A stretch of DNA of 6,486 nucleotides from Pseudomonadota bacterium (GTDB taxonomy: Bacteria; Pseudomonadota; Gammaproteobacteria; Natronospirales; REEB76), in NCBI GenBank assembly GCA_021779005.1, contig JAJYBN010000069.1:1-6486 (forward strand). The letters are read 5' to 3'. Position 1 is the first letter of the stretch; every line of letters begins with the position of its first letter. Positions 5,618-6,486 of this stretch are shown here, piece by piece. The position numbers were made by a program, and so were the translations under genes. A model generated the notes under the pieces. It was not told where the DNA came from, ran no database searches, and saw only the letters and a program-made list of their open reading frames with translations.

Positions 5618-6373
5618 ACGTCCTGTGAATTTACGCATCACCGGAAAATAGAGCGCATACGGCAGGCAACGGAACAGCTTCAGCAGCAGCACGAAGCGCC
5701 TTGGGAATGCGATCTCGAATTTCTGTTGCATGATACCGCTGTATAAAGCCTCTGTGGCATCTGTGAGGTTCATGAGAAATGGCATGGGTGCACGGTTTTC
5801 GGCGGTCATGGGGGTCCTCACGAAACCCGGATTGCATATCGAGATCAGGATGCCTTCGCGCTGCAGATCGAAATACAGGGATTCGGCGAGGTTGATGAGT
5901 GCGGCTTTGGTTGGGCCATAGGCCGCGGTACTCGGCAGGCCACGATAGCCGGCGACGCTCGCCACGATCACGATATGTCCGGCACGCCGCTTCCGAAAAT
6001 AGGCCAGCACCGCATCGATGCCGTTCACCACACCCAGGTAATTGACCCGCATGTGGTTGGCGAAGGTCTCGGCGCGCAGGTTGTCGAGTTTCACGAAGCG
6101 GCCGAAGCCTGCATTCAGCACCACCAGACCGATCGGTCCCAGTTCGGACTCGATGTGCGCCGCCGCCTGGCGCATGGCCGCGAGGTCACCCACATCCAGT
6201 GGATAGGCATGCACGCTGGCAGTCGCCAGCCGTGCGGTCTCCTGTAATGCTTCCCGGCGGCGGCCTGAGACCGCCACCGTCCAGCCTTCACGCACCAGCC
6301 TCAGGGCCAGCGCTTGGCCGATGCCGGAACCTCCACCGGTGATCCAGGCGATACGTTTGGTACTCGTTTGCAT
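5615..6373 (-). CDS. Classical short-chain dehydrogenase/reductase (SDR family)
   Basis: This 252-residue NAD(P)-dependent oxidoreductase has a complete classical SDR core: coenzyme-binding T-G-G-G-S-G-I-G at 12-19, Asp60 before the adenine pocket, N-A-G at 87-89, Asn111, Ser139, and Tyr152/Lys156 in Y-G-P-T-K. N-P-G-F-V-R-T-P follows at 181-188. Arginines at 38-40 after the second strand (S-G-R-R-R) suggest a preference for NADP(H). The C-terminal part (about 214-252) is hydrophobic and basic, ending in a segment that could lie on or in a membrane. This resembles SDRs acting on lipid-like substrates more than FabG, which has a different C-terminus and operon context. The substrate is unknown. 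ATG 6373 has a Shine-Dalgarno sequence AGGA at 6383-6380 with six bases of spacing. It is the first gene of the operon with OsmC. Confidence 0.92.
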   Translation of the reverse strand: MQTSTKRIAWITGGGSGIGQALALRLVREGWTVAVSGRRREALQETARLATASVHAYPLDVGDLAAMRQAAAHIESELGPIGLVVLNAGFGRFVKLDNLRAETFANHMRVNYLGVVNGIDAVLAYFRKRRAGHIVIVASVAGYRGLPSTAAYGPTKAALINLAESLYFDLQREGILISICNPGFVRTPMTAENRAPMPFLMNLTDATEALYSGIMQQKFEIAFPRRFVLLLKLFRCLPYALYFPVMRKFTGR

Positions 6374-6406
6374 GCGCCATCCTGCTGCAGCGACAGTGTG
6401 AGTGCG

Positions 6407-6412
6407 ATTCTA
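6407..6412 (-). promoter_or_regulatory. Candidate -10 box for the SDR-OsmC operon
   Basis: TAGAAT on the minus strand (6412-6407) matches five of six -10 consensus bases and would start a transcript with a leader of about 27 bases that includes the AGGA ribosome binding site. No convincing -35 box is visible at 16-18 bases, so the call is tentative. Confidence 0.3.
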
Positions 6413-6453
6413 CCTTGAAAAGGGAAATCGCCGGCTTGCCGCCCCCGGACGGC

Positions 6454-6462
6454 TGCTATACC
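6454..6462 (+). promoter_or_regulatory. Possible extended -10 promoter for a rightward gene beyond the window
   Basis: TGC-TATACC at 6454-6462 has the TGn extension and a -10-like hexamer. A TTGCCG at 6436-6441 lies 15 bases upstream, a shorter than usual spacing. A CGGAG stretch further on (about 6472-6476) could be a ribosome binding site, but the window ends ten bases later with no start codon visible. If real, a gene divergent from the SDR operon begins just past the edge. Confidence 0.2.
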
Positions 6463-6486
6463 TTGTAACTTCGGAGTTAGCTGTTC

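Noticed and set aside
5615..6373. Annotation as FabG (3-oxoacyl-ACP reductase)
   Set aside because: The SDR core is shared, but the hydrophobic, basic C-terminus and the lack of fatty-acid synthesis neighbours argue against FabG.

Overview
This is an ordinary chromosomal stretch of six complete protein genes, all with intact reading frames and recognisable families, plus possibly the first codons of a seventh at the left edge. Base composition is GC-rich throughout (about 60% by eye), with no compositional break. I see no insertion sequence, tRNA, rRNA, CRISPR array or phage gene. The order tesA / ybbA / ybbP, with tesA divergent from the ABC transporter pair, is the Escherichia coli arrangement and is widespread in Proteobacteria. 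Together with the protein sequences this suggests a gammaproteobacterium or close relative, but I cannot name a genus.

Left part (1-3828): a two-gene ABC transporter operon runs leftward. ybbA (ATPase) is followed by a large FtsX-fold permease of the YbbP family, and the two overlap by the four bases ATGA. Divergent from it is tesA, a periplasmic GDSL esterase/lysophospholipase/thioesterase with a likely TTG start. The 5' ends of tesA and ybbA overlap by 8 bases, so any local promoter for either gene must lie inside the other. The three products probably serve one envelope function, the handling of lipid-like or other hydrophobic esters at the inner membrane.

Middle (3848-5107): a Nudix hydrolase, probably a diadenosine-tetraphosphate-type hydrolase, points left and a stand-alone class I glutamine amidotransferase points right. 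They share a 114-base divergent spacer. Each has a good -10-like hexamer only 7 to 9 bases before its ATG and neither has a convincing Shine-Dalgarno sequence, so both mRNAs may be leaderless or nearly so.

Right part (5133-6486): a leftward two-gene operon encodes a classical short-chain dehydrogenase/reductase followed by an OsmC-family thiol peroxidase-like protein. The ribosome binding site of the second gene is built over the stop codon of the first. The last 113 bases hold the likely promoter of this operon and perhaps a promoter for a rightward gene beyond the window.

I found no evidence for an undescribed biological system. The points worth a second look are small-scale: the overlapping divergent starts of tesA/ybbA with a palindrome between them, the paired leaderless-looking promoters, and the uncharacterised amidotransferase and SDR-OsmC pairs.
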